From Photobacterium frigidiphilum (lineage in GTDB: Bacteria > Pseudomonadota > Gammaproteobacteria > Enterobacterales > Vibrionaceae): DNA of 64,000 nucleotides. The notes below the pieces were generated by a model. It saw only the letters and a program-made list of their open reading frames with translations, was not told where the DNA came from and made no database searches. Positions within the stretch are counted from its first letter, which is position 1. Each line of letters begins with the position of its first letter. Of the stretch, positions 16,222 through 27,506 are shown one piece after another. The translations under genes and the position numbers were made by a program. The stretch is from the NCBI RefSeq assembly GCF_003025615.1, contig NZ_PYMJ01000001.1, positions 186,001 to 250,000 of the forward strand, given 5' to 3'.

Positions 16222-16959
16222 ATGACGACTCTCTTTATTGCAGATTTGCACCTCAGCGCTGAACGTACAGATATCACCAATTGTTTTCTTCACTTCATGC
16301 AACAAGAAGCAAGAAACATTGATGCGCTCTATGTACTCGGCGATTTATTTGAAATGTGGATTGGAGATGACGATAACTCACCTTTCCTGCAACAGATAAA
16401 GCACGCATTCAAACAGCTCACAGACTCAGGCGTACCTTGCTACTTCATTTATGGTAACCGTGATTTTTTAATTGGATCGCGCTTTTGCCAAGAAACAGGC
16501 ATGACATTATTACCTGAACACACAGTTATCGACCTGTACGGTACACCCACGTTAATCCTTCATGGCGATACACTTTGCATTGAAGATGAAGATTATCTAC
16601 GTTATCGAAAAAGAGTACATAACCGTTTCATTCAGTGGCTATTTTTCTGTTTACCTTTAACGTATCGCCAAAAGGTTGGGGATAAGATTCGTAGTGGTAG
16701 CAGTAAAAATAATAAAGAAAAAACAACCAGTATTATGGATGTAACGCCAGATGAAGTCATACGATTAATGGCAGAACAAAACGTCGTTGATATGATCCAT
16801 GGTCATACTCACCGTCCTGATGTACACCATATTGACGTTAATGGAAAAGCCGCAACCCGTACGGTTTTAGGTGATTGGTATCATCATGGTTCCGTTTTAG
16901 TGTGTACTCCTGATGGCTGTAAACTTGAAACGCGTGATTTCAGTGAAAAAAACCAATAG
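16222..16959 (+). CDS. lpxH: UDP-2,3-diacylglucosamine pyrophosphohydrolase LpxH
   Basis: Manganese-dependent calcineurin-like hydrolase that cuts UDP-2,3-diacylglucosamine to lipid X and UMP, the fourth step of lipid A synthesis, at the inner face of the membrane. Metal-binding motifs are all visible: ADLHLS (6-11), GDLFEMW (about 41-47), GNRDF (about 80-84), HGDTLC (about 114-119) and GHTHRPDVH near 195. Length 245 is normal. No Shine-Dalgarno precedes the ATG; instead the ppiB terminator stem ends nine bases before it. Confidence 0.96.
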   Translation: MTTLFIADLHLSAERTDITNCFLHFMQQEARNIDALYVLGDLFEMWIGDDDNSPFLQQIKHAFKQLTDSGVPCYFIYGNRDFLIGSRFCQETGMTLLPEHTVIDLYGTPTLILHGDTLCIEDEDYLRYRKRVHNRFIQWLFFCLPLTYRQKVGDKIRSGSSKNNKEKTTSIMDVTPDEVIRLMAEQNVVDMIHGHTHRPDVHHIDVNGKAATRTVLGDWYHHGSVLVCTPDGCKLETRDFSEKNQ

Positions 16960-16986
16960 CGTGTGGTATCCCAACGATAAACCAAT

Positions 16987-17016
16987 AAAAAAGGTACGCC
17001 AAAACGTACCTTTTCT
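16987..17016. terminator. Bidirectional terminator lpxH / TSUP gene
   Basis: AAAAGGTACG and CGTACCTTTT are perfect 10-base arms around CCAAAA, between two convergent genes. Confidence 0.85.
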
Positions 17017-17046
17017 CATTTAGCTTTTTATATTAGACGGTTAAAA

Positions 17047-17940
17047 CTAGCTAACAGAAGGTTCAGTACGCATACTGACTCGCTCTTTTGCCCATGAGCG
17101 ATACATCGTCGCTGAAGTATAAAGTACAACAGCAGTCACTAACCAAGCCAACACATGCATATCTAATGACTTCACTAAATACGCCGCAATAACCACACCA
17201 ATCGGTCCTGTAATGGCCACTACAATCGCTGCACGGCTATTAATTCGATTCATACGAATAAAGCTGCCGGCAGAGAAAAAACTCAAAAATGCACAAGAAC
17301 ACATCATAATAGGGAAAGCTGCCAGCGGGTGCATACCCAGTAAATAAACCATTACCATACACGGTGCATATAAACCAATACCAACGGTCATTAGCGCACC
17401 AAATAAGAAGTTACCAATAATACCAATGGCTAATTTCCAGCCAGTTAACCCCAAGCTCATCCCACCTAAAGGAAACAGCTTTAACTGCCCCGCAAGCATT
17501 AACCCTGCAACAATGAGTAAAGCAATGCACATTACAAGGCGAATGACTTGTCGATCCCAACTCGACACTAAACGAGCCCCCCACGTTGCGCCTAAACAAG
17601 CAGCAATAACAAGGCTAACTAAGGTCGTTGGATCAACATCTACAGCCGTTAAAAAGATCAACGATTGTACAACGGTTGCTAAAACAGCTTGGCAATTCAG
17701 CGTGCCGGGTAACAGCTGATCATCAATAAGCTTAAATTGTTTATAACCTGCCGTTTTTATAGCAAAACTACCAACACCTAATGTGTCGCAAAAGTTGGCA
17801 AAGCCACCAATAAAAGCAATAGGAAGTATTCTTGTTTGCGCCTCATGCGCTCGGTTTTTTCGCCATGATAAAAAAAGCATAGCAATAAACACGCCTCCTC
17901 CTACAAGCAATCCCGCTTGTAGCAAGGTAAATATATTCAT
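17047..17940 (-). CDS. TSUP (TauE/SafE) family membrane transporter
   Basis: Polytopic inner-membrane protein, about eight hydrophobic segments in 297 residues, in the sulfite-exporter TauE/SafE family, which moves sulfonates, sulfite or related small anions. Family-type Gly-rich segments are visible (GGFANFCDTLGVGSF near 45-59, GNFLFGALMTVGIGLYAPCM near 176-195). No signal peptide is needed. It is divergent from the EAL-HDOD gene and convergent with lpxH; the surroundings do not reveal the substrate. Confidence 0.85.
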   Translation of the reverse strand: MNIFTLLQAGLLVGGGVFIAMLFLSWRKNRAHEAQTRILPIAFIGGFANFCDTLGVGSFAIKTAGYKQFKLIDDQLLPGTLNCQAVLATVVQSLIFLTAVDVDPTTLVSLVIAACLGATWGARLVSSWDRQVIRLVMCIALLIVAGLMLAGQLKLFPLGGMSLGLTGWKLAIGIIGNFLFGALMTVGIGLYAPCMVMVYLLGMHPLAAFPIMMCSCAFLSFFSAGSFIRMNRINSRAAIVVAITGPIGVVIAAYLVKSLDMHVLAWLVTAVVLYTSATMYRSWAKERVSMRTEPSVS

Positions 17941-18018
17941 TTAAAGTACAATATGTTGAAAAAGGAAAAATATTATCTATTAATGCCTGTAATCAGTCTT
18001 TGTCCTATATCATTGTCT

Positions 18019-18064
18019 TAATTTGTAATGAACATCACATTGGGTATTGATAGTAATTTGTAAT
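18019..18064. repeat. Direct repeat TAATTTGTAAT x2 before the EAL-HDOD gene
   Basis: Identical 11-base copies at 18019-18029 and 18054-18064, 35 bases apart, lie in the divergent promoter region of the TSUP and EAL-HDOD genes. Confidence 0.4.
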
Positions 18065-18162
18065 ATAACTAATCAAATGATTCTATTCACTAGCATTATT
18101 AATGGGTACAATTGGCATTGTTTTCCTATTCATTTCCTTCATATTGGTTATACGAAAAGCAC

Positions 18163-19386
18163 ATGCATTCATACCTAGCACGGCAACCTATTCTAAATAA
18201 AGACAAAGTAACCGTCGGGTACGAATTACTTTTTCGTGATGGCCCAAATAACTGCTTCCCTGATGTTGAAGATGAGCTCGCAACCAATCGTTTATTGATC
18301 AATAATTTTTTCACTTCAGGGTCATCACAAGTCACTGCGGGTAAAAAAGCCTTCGTTAATTTCCCAGAATCAAGCCTTCTTCAAAGAACGCCTCTTCTTT
18401 TTCCCAAGCAGAGTTTTGTGATTGAAATACTGGAAAGTTGCACCCCTTCGGATGCATTACTAGAAGCGGTAATTGAGCTCCATAAAAAAGGTTACACGCT
18501 GGCATTGGATGACTTTGTTCCAAGTAAAGATTGGCTACGTTTTTTACCTTTTATCCATATTATTAAATTTGATATCCGTGCGATACCAATAGGTAGAACG
18601 CGCTTTTTTATACAAAAATATAAGAAAAATAATATTAAGTTTTTAGCAGAAAAAGTCGAAACGTATGCTGAATTCATTGAAGCTAGTGATGCTGGATTTG
18701 ATTTATTTCAAGGCTTCTTTTTCAGTAAGCCCGAAATGATACAAAGTAGGTCGCTGACACCATCGGCTTTAACAACAATGCAGCTCTATCAAGAAATATG
18801 CTTACCGCAAGTTAACTTTGATAACGTTGAAAAAATTATAGCTACCGATGTATCACTGTCATACAAATTGCTTCGCCATGTAAACACTATTACATCGTCA
18901 AAGTCGAAGCCTATTTCATCGTTCAAACAGGCATTAGTCTATTTAGGTGAAGAAAAATTACGCCGCTTTATTTCTTTTGTCGCTGCGTCTCATGCTTTGG
19001 CAGAGAAACCTCAATCGTTATATAGCCTATCCTTACAAAGGGCTAACTTTTGTGAGCGTTTAAGTGTGCTCGTAACCCCAAAAATAGTGAGTAATCAGGC
19101 TTTTTTAACGGGCTTATTTTCACTCCTTGATTCATTACTTGATCAGTCAATTGAAGAGTTAATTGAACAATTGCCTTTAAGCGCTGGAATTCAAGCTGCG
19201 CTAGTGAGTAAAACAGGATCTCTCGGTATAATGCTAAAATTGGCTATGGCTTATGACCAAGCAGACTGGGGTAAAGTCTCTCTCTACAGCAAAGAACTGG
19301 GTATTGATGAAACAAACGTTGCAGAGGTCTATGTTGAGTCATTAAAATGGGCAGCAATTATTGAGAAATCATCAGCGACCAAATAA
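18163..19386 (+). CDS. EAL-HDOD regulatory protein (degenerate EAL)
   Basis: Signal-transduction protein with an N-terminal EAL-like domain (about 1-200) and a C-terminal HDOD domain (about 205-395). The signature EAL is replaced by ELL in GYELLFRDG, and several metal ligands look altered although LALDDF and FLAEKVET are kept, so c-di-GMP hydrolysis is unlikely. Related Vibrio EAL-HDOD proteins affect motility and biofilm without being active enzymes. I use the ATG at 18163 (MHSYLARQP), the usual family start; the frame is open back to a TTG at 18112, which would add 17 non-conserved residues. ychJ begins two bases after the stop. Confidence 0.85.
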   Translation: MHSYLARQPILNKDKVTVGYELLFRDGPNNCFPDVEDELATNRLLINNFFTSGSSQVTAGKKAFVNFPESSLLQRTPLLFPKQSFVIEILESCTPSDALLEAVIELHKKGYTLALDDFVPSKDWLRFLPFIHIIKFDIRAIPIGRTRFFIQKYKKNNIKFLAEKVETYAEFIEASDAGFDLFQGFFFSKPEMIQSRSLTPSALTTMQLYQEICLPQVNFDNVEKIIATDVSLSYKLLRHVNTITSSKSKPISSFKQALVYLGEEKLRRFISFVAASHALAEKPQSLYSLSLQRANFCERLSVLVTPKIVSNQAFLTGLFSLLDSLLDQSIEELIEQLPLSAGIQAALVSKTGSLGIMLKLAMAYDQADWGKVSLYSKELGIDETNVAEVYVESLKWAAIIEKSSATK

Positions 19387-19388
19387 TC

Positions 19389-19925
19389 ATGTCTAACCCA
19401 ATCACGTTATGCCCATGTGGTAGCAAAAAACAACTTGCTGAATGTTGTCAGCCAATACATCAATCAGCAGCATTAGCAACACACCCTGAACAAATTATGC
19501 GCGCGCGTTACAGTGCACATGTTCTAGGTCTTGTTGATTTTGTTGTTGCTACCTACCACCCAAGTTGTGAAGCAGAGCAACACCGCGAAGCAATTGCAGA
19601 TTCAGTTCACTCAAAATGGCTTGGGCTTCAAGTGATAAACAGTGAGATTGCAGACAATGGTGAAGGCTTTGTTGAATTCAGAGCCATGTACCAAGATGGA
19701 AAAGATCAATATACGCTTCATGAACGATCTCGTTTTCTGCAAGAAACAGTCAACGGAGAACTGCAATGGTTCTATATCGATGGCGATTACCCTGAAAGCC
19801 ACATTGCGGAAGAAACTGTAGAAACACCACCAGCGATTCAACCAGCAGTCAGCACCAAAACCATCGGGCGCAATGACCCTTGCACCTGTGGCAGTGGTAA
19901 AAAATTCAAAAAGTGTTGCGGATAA
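19389..19925 (+). CDS. ychJ: YchJ family SEC-C motif protein (UPF0225)
   Basis: 178 residues with a Cys-rich zinc-binding SEC-C motif at each end: [13 protein letters not shown] (about 8-20) and [16 protein letters not shown] (end). The middle is a cystatin/NTF2-like domain typical of YchJ ([11 protein letters not shown], [10 protein letters not shown]). Function not established; zinc-ribbon-mediated protein or ribosome contact is possible. It starts two bases after the EAL-HDOD gene and is probably cotranscribed with it. Confidence 0.9.
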   Translation: MSNPITLCPCGSKKQLAECCQPIHQSAALATHPEQIMRARYSAHVLGLVDFVVATYHPSCEAEQHREAIADSVHSKWLGLQVINSEIADNGEGFVEFRAMYQDGKDQYTLHERSRFLQETVNGELQWFYIDGDYPESHIAEETVETPPAIQPAVSTKTIGRNDPCTCGSGKKFKKCCG

Positions 19926-19965
19926 CCCCAGCAACTTAAATACATTATCCGTCTTAAGAAATCCC

Positions 19966-19993
19966 AGAGGTCAGCGTTAGCTGGTCTCTCTTA
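19966..19993 (+). terminator. Possible terminator after ychJ
   Basis: AGAGGTCAGC and GCTGGTCTCT pair with two wobbles over loop GTTA; the T-tract is weak (CTT). Confidence 0.45.
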
Positions 19994-20155
19994 GCTTGCT
20001 GCTTTGCTTATCCCGCCCTCAACACTTCTCTGCATAAAAGCCACCTGCATTTCATCGTTGATCATACACACAAAAAAACAGAACAAAAAACGCTCAAGTT
20101 GTTCACTAATATGCCGACACGGTTTTAGATTCATAATAAACGTGGAGGGAAAGAC

Positions 20156-20341
20156 ATGATCAATACCAACAATAATCTGCCGCGAACTGCACAGAAACAA
20201 CTCAAAAAAGTGACCCAATCAACCATGCTCATTGATCGCCATCAGCGGGTCGAGCCCAAACAACAACAAGACACCCCCGAAGAACCCGAGGAACAACAAG
20301 CAAATAAACATAAAAAAGGGTTATTAGATATTTATGTTTGA
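20156..20341 (+). CDS. Small hydrophilic protein of unknown function (61 aa)
   Basis: Not recognised. The case for a real gene is a textbook Shine-Dalgarno GGAGG seven bases before the ATG and lack of a better use for the segment. The product is very polar, with a Gln/Glu/Lys/Pro-rich middle (KQQQDTPEEPEEQQ) that looks disordered, and a short hydrophobic end, GLLDIYV. It lies between ychJ and the his leader. The ending resembles that of the unknown protein at 40477-40758 (GVDLYA). Confidence 0.6.
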   Translation: MINTNNNLPRTAQKQLKKVTQSTMLIDRHQRVEPKQQQDTPEEPEEQQANKHKKGLLDIYV

Positions 20342-20582
20342 TAGGCTCGTTAACTAACAGACACACTGCTACATTTTTGTTAATACAATCTAGAACCTCC
20401 TCACGGGATACTCTGCATCTTCGTGAGAAAGCGGGTACAAATAGGCACTTTAGCCAGCATCAATAATGAATTCACTATTTACATAAAATTAATGTTGCAA
20501 ATTCTAATGAGCTTCGTTAGTGTGAATACCAAGCATTACACACTAATGCATTAAGTAACTATACTATACAGAGTAAATAATT
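20342..20582. promoter_or_regulatory. Promoter region of the his operon
   Basis: No coding frame seen. A -10-like TATACT (20560-20565) lies 17 bases before the leader ATG, with TTACAC (20536-20541) 18 bases upstream as a weak -35. Overlapping the -35 is a perfect inverted repeat, TTAGTGTG/CACACTAA (20517-20546). Confidence 0.45.
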
Positions 20583-20630
20583 ATGCGTATCCCAATGGTA
20601 AACCTACATCACCATCATCATCCTGACTAG
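20583..20630 (+). CDS. hisL: His operon leader peptide
   Basis: Fifteen codons read MRIPMVNLHHHHHPD and stop, with five consecutive His codons, matching the role and ending (HHPD) of the enteric hisL peptide. When charged tRNA-His is scarce, ribosomes stall on the His codons and let the antiterminator form. The ORF is followed by the mutually exclusive hairpins and terminator at 20640-20737 and then by hisG. Confidence 0.95.
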   Translation: MRIPMVNLHHHHHPD

Positions 20631-20635
20631 TCTTT

Positions 20636-20737
20636 CGGGAGGATACGCCTCACTCTGGAAGACAACCAAAAACTCTTCCAGTGTTTGATAAAATAAAGAA
20701 TTCAAACCCTCGGAGAGCAACACTCCGAGGGTTTTTT
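20636..20737 (+). promoter_or_regulatory. His attenuator (alternative hairpins plus terminator)
   Basis: Terminator: AACCCTCGGAG (20705-20715) and CTCCGAGGGTT (20723-20733) are perfect 11-base arms followed by T residues. Upstream, CTGGAAGA (20655-20662) and TCTTCCAG (20675-20682) form another stem, and GAGG/CCTC near 20640-20652 a third, giving the segments for the classic his switch. Confidence 0.9.
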
Positions 20738-20786
20738 GCGTTTTAGAGCTTTAAAAGATTAACTTTACAGAATTGGATTAAGGAAT

Positions 20787-21689
20787 ATGACCATGCAAAC
20801 ACAACGATTAAGAATTGCGATTCAAAAGAAAGGACGTCTGAGTAAAGAGTGCCAAGATTTACTTAAGCGTTGCGGTGTTAAATTCAACATGATGGGTGAA
20901 CGCCTAGTGGTTCATTCTGAAAATATGCCTATCGACCTACTCCTTGTTCGCGATGATGACATTCCCGGTCTTATTATGGATGGCGTTGTTGACCTTGGTG
21001 TTATTGGTGAGAATGAACTAGAAGAAGTGGGACTAGAACGTGCTGCTCGCAATGAACCTTCTGATTATAAAAAGCTTCGTCGTTTAGATTTTGGTGGCTG
21101 TCGCTTATCTATTGCTATCGACAAAGATGCAACATATAACGGACCACAAGATCTTCAAGGTAAGCGTATCGCAACGACCTACCCTCAACTTGTTAAGCGT
21201 TATATGGACGAACAAGGCGTTACATTCAGCCCTTGTATGCTAAACGGCTCTGTTGAAGTCGCTCCTCGCGCTGGCCTAGCCGATGCGATTTGTGACCTCG
21301 TATCAACTGGCGCAACACTTGAAGCCAATGGACTAAAAGAAGCCGCTGTTATTCTTCGTTCTAAAGCCGTACTTATTCAATGTACTGCCGATCTAGTTGC
21401 TGAAAAACAAGCGCTAATTGACCGTTTGTTAACACGTATGCAAGGTGTCATTCAGGCAAAAGAATCAAAATACATCATGCTACATGCACCAACAGATCGT
21501 CTTGAGCAAATTAAAATGCTATTACCTGGTGCTGAAGACCCAACAGTATTACCACTATCGCAAAATAACAACCGCGTAGCCGTTCACCTTGTCAGTACTG
21601 AAAACTTGTTCTGGGAAACGATGGAACAATTAAAAGAATTAGGCGCAAGCTCTATTCTAGTACTGCCAATTGAAAAAATGATGGAGTAA
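20787..21689 (+). CDS. hisG: ATP phosphoribosyltransferase HisG
   Basis: First step of histidine synthesis: joins ATP and PRPP to phosphoribosyl-ATP; inhibited by histidine. The 300-residue long form has [16 protein letters not shown], the PRPP-site block [27 protein letters not shown] and the C-terminal ACT-like regulatory part ending LPIEKMME. The Shine-Dalgarno AAGGA is six bases before the ATG at 20787; a second ATG at 20793 is less well placed. Heads the his operon after the attenuator; hisD follows after four bases. Confidence 0.97.
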   Translation: MTMQTQRLRIAIQKKGRLSKECQDLLKRCGVKFNMMGERLVVHSENMPIDLLLVRDDDIPGLIMDGVVDLGVIGENELEEVGLERAARNEPSDYKKLRRLDFGGCRLSIAIDKDATYNGPQDLQGKRIATTYPQLVKRYMDEQGVTFSPCMLNGSVEVAPRAGLADAICDLVSTGATLEANGLKEAAVILRSKAVLIQCTADLVAEKQALIDRLLTRMQGVIQAKESKYIMLHAPTDRLEQIKMLLPGAEDPTVLPLSQNNNRVAVHLVSTENLFWETMEQLKELGASSILVLPIEKMME

Positions 21690-21693
21690 CGCA

Positions 21694-23025
21694 ATGAAAA
21701 CGGTTGTTTGGCAATCTCTCAGTGAAAACCAGCAAGAATCTTTACTTCAGCGTCCAGCAATAACTGAAGGTGCAAATATTACCGCCATTGTCGCTGATGT
21801 GGTTGCTGATGTCCGTCAACGTGGTGATGAAGCACTATTAGATCTCACTGAAAAGTTTGATCGTGTTCGCCCTGATTCAATCCGAGTGTCAGAACAAGAA
21901 GTAACGGCTGCTACATCACGACTTAGTGATAACATGAAACAGGCGCTGCAACAGGCTTATCAAAATATCGCGACATTCCACAAAGCACAGAAAACAAAGC
22001 CACTACGTGTTGAAACACAACCTGGCGTGGTATGTGAACAAGTAACACGTCCGATTAATTCTGTTGGCTTATATATACCTGGTGGCAGTGCACCATTACC
22101 ATCGACAGTATTAATGCTTGGTGTTCCCGCACAAATCGCAGGATGCCGTCAGGTCGTTTTATGCTCACCGCCACCGATTGCCGATGAGATTTTATATGTG
22201 GCCCAGCTATGTGGCATTACAGAAATCTATAATATTGGCGGCTCTCAAGCCATTGCAGCTATGGCTTATGGCACAAAATCAGTCGCAAGAGTCGACAAGA
22301 TTTTCGGCCCCGGTAATGCATTCGTTACAGAAGCTAAACGCCAAGTCAGTAATGATTTCCGTGGTGCGGCTATTGATATGCCAGCAGGCCCTTCAGAAGT
22401 ATTAGTTATTGCAGATAAAACAGCAGATCCTGATTTCATTGCCGCTGATTTATTAAGCCAAGCAGAACACGGTCCTGATTCTCAAGTTATTTTATTAACA
22501 CCAGAACCAAGCATTGCTGATCGTGTAGCCGATGCGATTCAACTGCAACTGAAAGTATTACCTCGTGCCGATATTGCGCGCCAAGCCTTAGGCTCTAGTA
22601 TTTTAATCGTTACGGAAACAATCACACAGTGTATCTCTATTTCTAACCACTACGGTCCTGAACACTTAATTGTACAAACGCGTGAACCACGAGAGTTAGT
22701 GCCTTTATTGGATAATGCAGGCTCAATCTTTCTCGGTGATTGGTCGCCAGAGTCGGTGGGTGATTACGCCTCTGGCACTAACCATGTGTTACCAACCTAT
22801 GGCTACACGCGCACCTATTCAAGCTTAGGTCTTGCCGATTTTTCTAAGCGTATGACAGTACAAGAACTTACCGCTGATGGCCTGAAAATCTTAGCGCCTA
22901 CTGTGGTTACCATGGCAGAAGCTGAAGGGCTAGATGCACATAAACGTGCTGTTACTATCCGTATCGAAAAGTTACAACAGCAAGAAATATTAAAAGCACA
23001 GCAAGTTGAAGAAAAGGAGGCGTAA
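21694..23025 (+). CDS. hisD: Histidinol dehydrogenase HisD
   Basis: Zinc enzyme that oxidises histidinol to histidine in two NAD+-dependent steps, the last reactions of the pathway. 443 residues; signature from [20 protein letters not shown] through [14 protein letters not shown], metal/catalytic region [19 protein letters not shown] and [11 protein letters not shown] are present. It lies between hisG and hisC; the hisC ATG follows the stop by two bases, with a GGAGG Shine-Dalgarno inside the hisD end. Confidence 0.97.
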   Translation: MKTVVWQSLSENQQESLLQRPAITEGANITAIVADVVADVRQRGDEALLDLTEKFDRVRPDSIRVSEQEVTAATSRLSDNMKQALQQAYQNIATFHKAQKTKPLRVETQPGVVCEQVTRPINSVGLYIPGGSAPLPSTVLMLGVPAQIAGCRQVVLCSPPPIADEILYVAQLCGITEIYNIGGSQAIAAMAYGTKSVARVDKIFGPGNAFVTEAKRQVSNDFRGAAIDMPAGPSEVLVIADKTADPDFIAADLLSQAEHGPDSQVILLTPEPSIADRVADAIQLQLKVLPRADIARQALGSSILIVTETITQCISISNHYGPEHLIVQTREPRELVPLLDNAGSIFLGDWSPESVGDYASGTNHVLPTYGYTRTYSSLGLADFSKRMTVQELTADGLKILAPTVVTMAEAEGLDAHKRAVTIRIEKLQQQEILKAQQVEEKEA

Positions 23026-23027
23026 TA

Positions 23028-24182
23028 ATGAGCATTGAAGAATTAGCGCGTAAAACAATACGCGAACTTACGCCTTACCAATCAGCACGTCGTTTAGGCG
23101 GTAGTGGTGATATTTGGCTAAACGCAAACGAATCCCCTTTTGCTAATGAATATAGCGTCACTTGTGGTCGACTAAACCGCTATAGTGAATGCCAACCAGC
23201 AGATCTGATTCAAGCTTATGCTGATTATGCGGGTATTGATAGCAAGCAAGTATTAACATCACGCGGTGCCGACGAAGGTATCGAATTATTAATCCGCACA
23301 TTCTGTGAACCAAACCAAGACAGTATTCTTTACTGTCCACCAACATACGGCATGTATGCTATCAGCGCAGAAACGTTTGATATCAAAACGAAAACAGTGC
23401 CGTTAACACCAGAATGGCAATTAGACCTACCTTCAATTCAAAACAACCTCGATGGGGTTAAGTTAGTGTTCGTTTGCAGCCCTAACAACCCTACTGGTAA
23501 CGTCATGAAACGCCGAGATATCGAAAAGCTACTTGATATGACCACAGATAAAGCACTTGTGGTCGTTGATGAAGCATATATCGATTTTTGCCTTGAAACT
23601 TCGACGGTAGATCTTCTTGCGAAGTATCCACACTTAGTGATTCTTCGCACGCTATCAAAAGCATTTGCATTAGCTGGCTTACGTTGTGGTTTTACGTTAG
23701 CCAACACCGATGTAATTAACTTATTGTTGAAAGTTATTGCGCCGTACCCAGTACCAGTACCTGTTGCGGATATCGCCGTTCAAGCCTTGTCTGGCGCTGG
23801 TCGTGCTAGAACTAAATTCCAAGTACTCGACATCAGTGCAAATCGCGCTTACCTACAAGCTGGCTTAGGAATGCTGTCTGGTGTAACGGTTTATGATGGC
23901 TACGGTAATTATTTACTGGTGAAATTTACGCATGCTGATGCCTTATTCACTGCATTATGGAATCACGGTATTATTTTACGACGATCTCCTATCGAAAACT
24001 GCATTCGTATCAGCGTCGGTAATCGTGACGAATGTGAAAAAACACTCGCCTTTATTCGTGCGCATGTCGCATCTCAAGGCAATACATCACAAGACAGTGC
24101 ATCACAGAGCAATGCATCAAAAAGCAATGCATCAAAAAGCAATACATCAGCAAATAATGACGAATTAAACGCATCTAATTAA
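23028..24182 (+). CDS. hisC: Histidinol-phosphate aminotransferase HisC, with repeat tail
   Basis: PLP enzyme converting imidazole-acetol phosphate to histidinol phosphate. Core motifs: [18 protein letters not shown] and the PLP-lysine block [16 protein letters not shown]. The enzyme core ends near residue 345 with FIRAHVAS, as in E. coli (356 aa). Beyond it is an unusual 35-residue tail built of five tandem five-residue units (G/S-N-T/A-S-Q/K type) followed by NNDELNASN. The frame stays open through it, so it is a minisatellite-like extension, not a frameshift. Confidence 0.96.
   Translation: MSIEELARKTIRELTPYQSARRLGGSGDIWLNANESPFANEYSVTCGRLNRYSECQPADLIQAYADYAGIDSKQVLTSRGADEGIELLIRTFCEPNQDSILYCPPTYGMYAISAETFDIKTKTVPLTPEWQLDLPSIQNNLDGVKLVFVCSPNNPTGNVMKRRDIEKLLDMTTDKALVVVDEAYIDFCLETSTVDLLAKYPHLVILRTLSKAFALAGLRCGFTLANTDVINLLLKVIAPYPVPVPVADIAVQALSGAGRARTKFQVLDISANRAYLQAGLGMLSGVTVYDGYGNYLLVKFTHADALFTALWNHGIILRRSPIENCIRISVGNRDECEKTLAFIRAHVASQGNTSQDSASQSNASKSNASKSNTSANNDELNASN
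24078..24152 (+). repeat. Tandem 15-base repeats in the hisC 3' end
   Basis: Five in-frame 15-base units; units three and four are identical (AGCAATGCATCAAAA) and units one, two and five diverge. They encode Ser/Asn/Ala/Thr-rich pentapeptides and are absent from the usual HisC fold. Confidence 0.9.
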
Positions 24183-24199
24183 ACACAAGGAAGTACATT

Positions 24200-25284
24200 G
24201 TGAGCAAAGAAAAAATTCTATTTATTGATCGTGATGGCACCTTAATTGTTGAGCCACCCGTTGATTTTCAAGTTGATCGATTAGATAAACTCAAGCTAGA
24301 ACCGTTTGTTATACCAGCACTGTTAACGCTGCAAGATGCAGGGTATAAACTTGTAATGGTGACTAACCAAGATGGTTTGGGAACAGATAGCTACCCACAA
24401 GCAGATTTCGATGCACCGCAAAATATGATGATGGAAATCTTCGAGTCGCAAGGTGTTAAGTTTGATGATGTATTAATTTGCCCACACTTCAATGAAGATA
24501 ACTGCAGCTGCCGTAAACCAAAGCTAGGATTAGTGAAAAGTTACCTACAGCAAGGTCGGGTTGATTTCGCAACATCTGCAGTAATTGGCGATCGTCAAAC
24601 TGATCTTCAGTTGGCTGAAAATATGGCCATCAAAGGTATTCAATACAACCCACTACCTACCGATAAGAGCAGCTTGAACTGGCAACAGATTGTAAAAGAC
24701 CTAACAACAAACCCTCGCATTGCTGAAGTTGTTCGTACCACTAAAGAAACTGACATTCGGGTTAAAGTGAATTTAGATGAAACTGGCGGCAACTCTATCG
24801 AAACAGGTTTGGGATTCTTTGATCACATGCTCGATCAAATTGCGACACACGGCGGTTTTCAAATGCAGGTTACTGTGAAAGGTGACTTACACATCGATGA
24901 TCACCACAGCATTGAAGATACAGCCCTCGCATTAGGCCAAGCACTCAAAGAAGCACTGGGTGATAAGCGCGGTATTGGTCGTTTTGGCTTTAGCTTGCCA
25001 ATGGATGAATGCTTAGCGCAATGTGCATTAGATTTATCGGGTCGCCCTTATTTAAAGTTTGAAGCAGAGTTTGGACGCGATCAGGTTGGCGATCTTTCAA
25101 CTGAAATGGTATCGCACTTCTTCCGATCTCTTACTGATACGCTGGCGTGTACCTTGCACCTTTCATCGACAGGCCATAACGATCACCACATTGTAGAAAG
25201 CTTGTTCAAAGCATTTGGTCGCACATTACGCCAAGCAATTCGTGTTGACGGTAATGAGCTACCAAGCAGTAAAGGAGTGCTGTA

Positions 25285-25285
<1 letters not shown>
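24200..25285 (+). CDS. hisB: Bifunctional histidinol-phosphatase / imidazoleglycerol-phosphate dehydratase HisB
   Basis: Two enzymes of the histidine pathway in one chain. The N-terminal HAD phosphatase (to about 165) has DRDGTL (10-15) and a zinc-binding Cys/His loop ([14 protein letters not shown]). The C-terminal dehydratase (about 170-361) has [14 protein letters not shown] and [18 protein letters not shown]. Start is GTG at 24200 with Shine-Dalgarno AAGGAAG. The stop overlaps the hisH start (TAATG). Confidence 0.97.
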
Positions 25286-26713
<1,428 letters not shown>

Positions 26714-26732
26714 AACAAGGAGTCAAACAATT

Positions 26733-27506
26733 ATGTTAGCTAAACGAATCGTTCCTTGTTTAGACGTTCGAGACGGTCAAGTAGTAAAAGGGGTGCAGTT
26801 TCGTAATCACGAAATTATTGGTGATATTGTCCCTTTAGCCAAACGCTACGCAGAAGAAGGCGCTGACGAGCTGGTTTTTTATGATATTACCGCATCAAGT
26901 GATGGGCGCGTGGTTGATAAAAGCTGGGTCGCTCGTGTTGCTGAAGTTATTGATATTCCTTTCTGTGTTGCTGGCGGTATTAAATCTGTCGAAGACGCGA
27001 GCCGTATATTGCAATTTGGTGCAGATAAAGTCTCGATAAACTCCCCCGCCCTTGCCAACCCTGCGCTTATCACAGAACTTGCTGATAAGTTTGGCGTGCA
27101 ATGTATCGTGGTGGGTATTGATTCATACTTTGATGCTGAAACAGGTAAATATCAGGTGTATCAATTTACTGGTGATGAATCACGTACTAAAGCCACCCAA
27201 TGGGAAACCCGAGATTGGGTTCAGGAAGTTCAAAAACGTGGCGCAGGCGAAATAGTATTAAACATGATGAACCAAGATGGCGTTCGTAACGGTTACGATC
27301 TAAAGCAATTGAACATGGTACGTGAAGTTTGCCATGTTCCTTTAATTGCTTCTGGTGGTGCAGGTGAAATGGTTCACTTTGCAGATGCCTATCAAAAAGC
27401 CAATGTGGACGGTGCACTTGCTGCTTCCGTATTCCACAAACAAATCATCAATATTGGTGAACTTAAGCAGTACTTAAAAGAACAGAATGTGGAGATCCGA
27501 CTATGA
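26733..27506 (+). CDS. hisF: Imidazole glycerol phosphate synthase cyclase subunit HisF
   Basis: Synthase subunit that uses ammonia from HisH to form imidazole glycerol phosphate and AICAR. The TIM barrel has catalytic Asp residues in [13 protein letters not shown] and VVGIDSYFD, and phosphate loops AGGIKS and ASGGAG. The frame is open further upstream to 26688, but [11 protein letters not shown] at 26733, with AAGGAG before it, is the family start and gives 257 residues. It overlaps hisI by four bases (ATGA). Confidence 0.97.
   Translation: MLAKRIVPCLDVRDGQVVKGVQFRNHEIIGDIVPLAKRYAEEGADELVFYDITASSDGRVVDKSWVARVAEVIDIPFCVAGGIKSVEDASRILQFGADKVSINSPALANPALITELADKFGVQCIVVGIDSYFDAETGKYQVYQFTGDESRTKATQWETRDWVQEVQKRGAGEIVLNMMNQDGVRNGYDLKQLNMVREVCHVPLIASGGAGEMVHFADAYQKANVDGALAASVFHKQIINIGELKQYLKEQNVEIRL

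Noticed and set aside
19991-20218. 75-codon minus-strand frame opposite the small protein
   Set aside because: It lies antisense to the better-supported frame at 20156-20341, without a Shine-Dalgarno.
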